Below, piece by piece: positions 47,330 through 47,581 of a DNA stretch of 47,581 bases (within the stretch, counting starts at the first letter, position 1; each line of letters begins with the position of its first letter). The translations under genes and the position numbers were made by a program. Source of the DNA: JBIQLO01 sp044464175 (GTDB taxonomy: Bacteria > Planctomycetota > Phycisphaerae > Tepidisphaerales > Tepidisphaeraceae). The stretch covers positions 1-47,581 of the forward strand of contig JBIQLO010000002.1 in assembly GCA_044464175.1 (NCBI GenBank), given 5' to 3'. The notes beneath the pieces were generated by a model. That model worked only from the letters and a program-made list of their open reading frames with translations. It searched no databases and was not told the origin of the DNA.

Positions 47330-47335
47330 ATTATA
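47330..47335 (-). promoter_or_regulatory. TATAAT box placed for leaderless thiG
   Basis: The consensus -10 hexamer on the minus strand ends at 47330 and the thiG ATG starts at 47323, leaving six bases. Transcription should begin at or next to the A of the ATG. The -35 area is C-rich (TTTCCC at best). Confidence 0.5.
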
Positions 47336-47409
47336 GGGCGCGGGGGGAAGGGGGGAAAGCCGGAATGGAGGCAGACAGAAGGGGTGGACTGCTTTAGGAT
47401 GGCCGGATC

Positions 47410-47581
47410 ATGTCCCGGGCAGGGCCTGCGGGCCAGGCGCAAATAGTGAAGCGGACCGGTGCACGGCGTCCGGCGGTGGTGGCGGCGGTATGCCTGGTGG
47501 TGGGCATTGCGCTGCATCGGGTGGTGCGCGTCGGGCCGGTGGAGTGGATGCTGCTGGGCGGGGCGATGGGGCTGGGGGCCT
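47410..47581 (+). CDS. ComEC/Rec2-like DNA-uptake channel, N-terminus only
   Basis: 57 codons open to the window edge. A short basic start (MSRAGPAGQAQIVKRTGARR) is followed by a hydrophobic stretch RPAVVAAVCLVVGIALHRVV and PVEWMLLGGAMGLGA. The ARRPAVVAAVCLVVGI type of opening is what ComEC proteins show just before their first membrane helices, and a 57-residue view cannot exclude another polytopic protein. AGGA stands 12 bases before the ATG. It is divergent from thiG with 86 bp between. Confidence 0.5.
   Translation, partial: MSRAGPAGQAQIVKRTGARRPAVVAAVCLVVGIALHRVVRVGPVEWMLLGGAMGLGA

Noticed and set aside
1..47581. tRNA or rRNA genes
   Set aside because: I saw no cloverleaf with a GTTCGANTC-type T arm and no rRNA-like stretch; small RNAs cannot be excluded by eye.

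Overview
The window looks like a GC-rich chromosome segment from a planctomycete-like bacterium, most likely the Phycisphaerae side of that phylum. The reasons are three pseudopilins with the FTLVELLVVIGII start, a FGly-type sulfatase, many secreted CBM/LamG glycoside hydrolases (DUF6067, DUF4091, GH106-like), LacI and GntR regulators with sugar-sensor domains, a CxxC-bearing serine acetyltransferase with a long N-terminus, and several families of short intergenic repeats. The phylum is inferred from gene content. No rRNA or tRNA gene was seen to fix it.

Layout. 1-9.4 kb: an AraC regulator divergent from a PhyH-family oxygenase; a phosphohexomutase flanked by two toxin-antitoxin pairs (one toxin broken); cysE; an M48 lipoprotein; a DUF4432 mutarotase-like protein; ispG with a translationally coupled small gene. 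9.4-14.3 kb: two unknown proteins, an OpgC-like acyltransferase, an exported dienelactone hydrolase and a sulfatase. 14.5-16.7 kb: an AC-rich repeat with a promoter, then a two-gene unit of a DapA/NanA-family aldolase with a candidate encapsulation helix and a tandem-domain microcompartment shell protein (BMC-T). 16.7-24.6 kb: LacI regulator, pseudopilin, CBM-glycosidase interrupted by one in-frame TGA, GH106-like glycosidase and DUF3147. 24.6-31.0 kb: metF with a possibly structured leader, DUF4288, a LuxR regulator, rtcB behind a second AC-rich repeat, a YcxB-like membrane protein and argG. 31.1-35.6 kb: hybrid histidine kinase, Ser/Thr kinase and a membrane-anchored amidase-like protein. 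35.8-46.5 kb: two more regulator/pseudopilin/secreted-glycosidase modules. 46.5 kb to the end: thiG and the start of a ComEC-like gene.

Two themes stand out. One is the aldolase plus BMC-T pair, which could be a satellite of an undescribed metabolosome: the enzyme carries its own targeting-like tail and sits six bases from a shell gene. The other is a module seen three times: a LacI or GntR/LacI-sensor regulator, exactly one pseudopilin, and one large exported carbohydrate-active protein. Its recurrence suggests that single pseudopilins are dedicated parts of glycan-acquisition loci.

At larger scale the + strand is C-rich up to about 29-31 kb and G-rich afterwards, whichever strand carries the genes. 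This fits a replication origin or a rearrangement boundary close to argG. Intergenic spaces hold short hairpins with variable stems, CATCTGTG repeats and AC-rich repeats.
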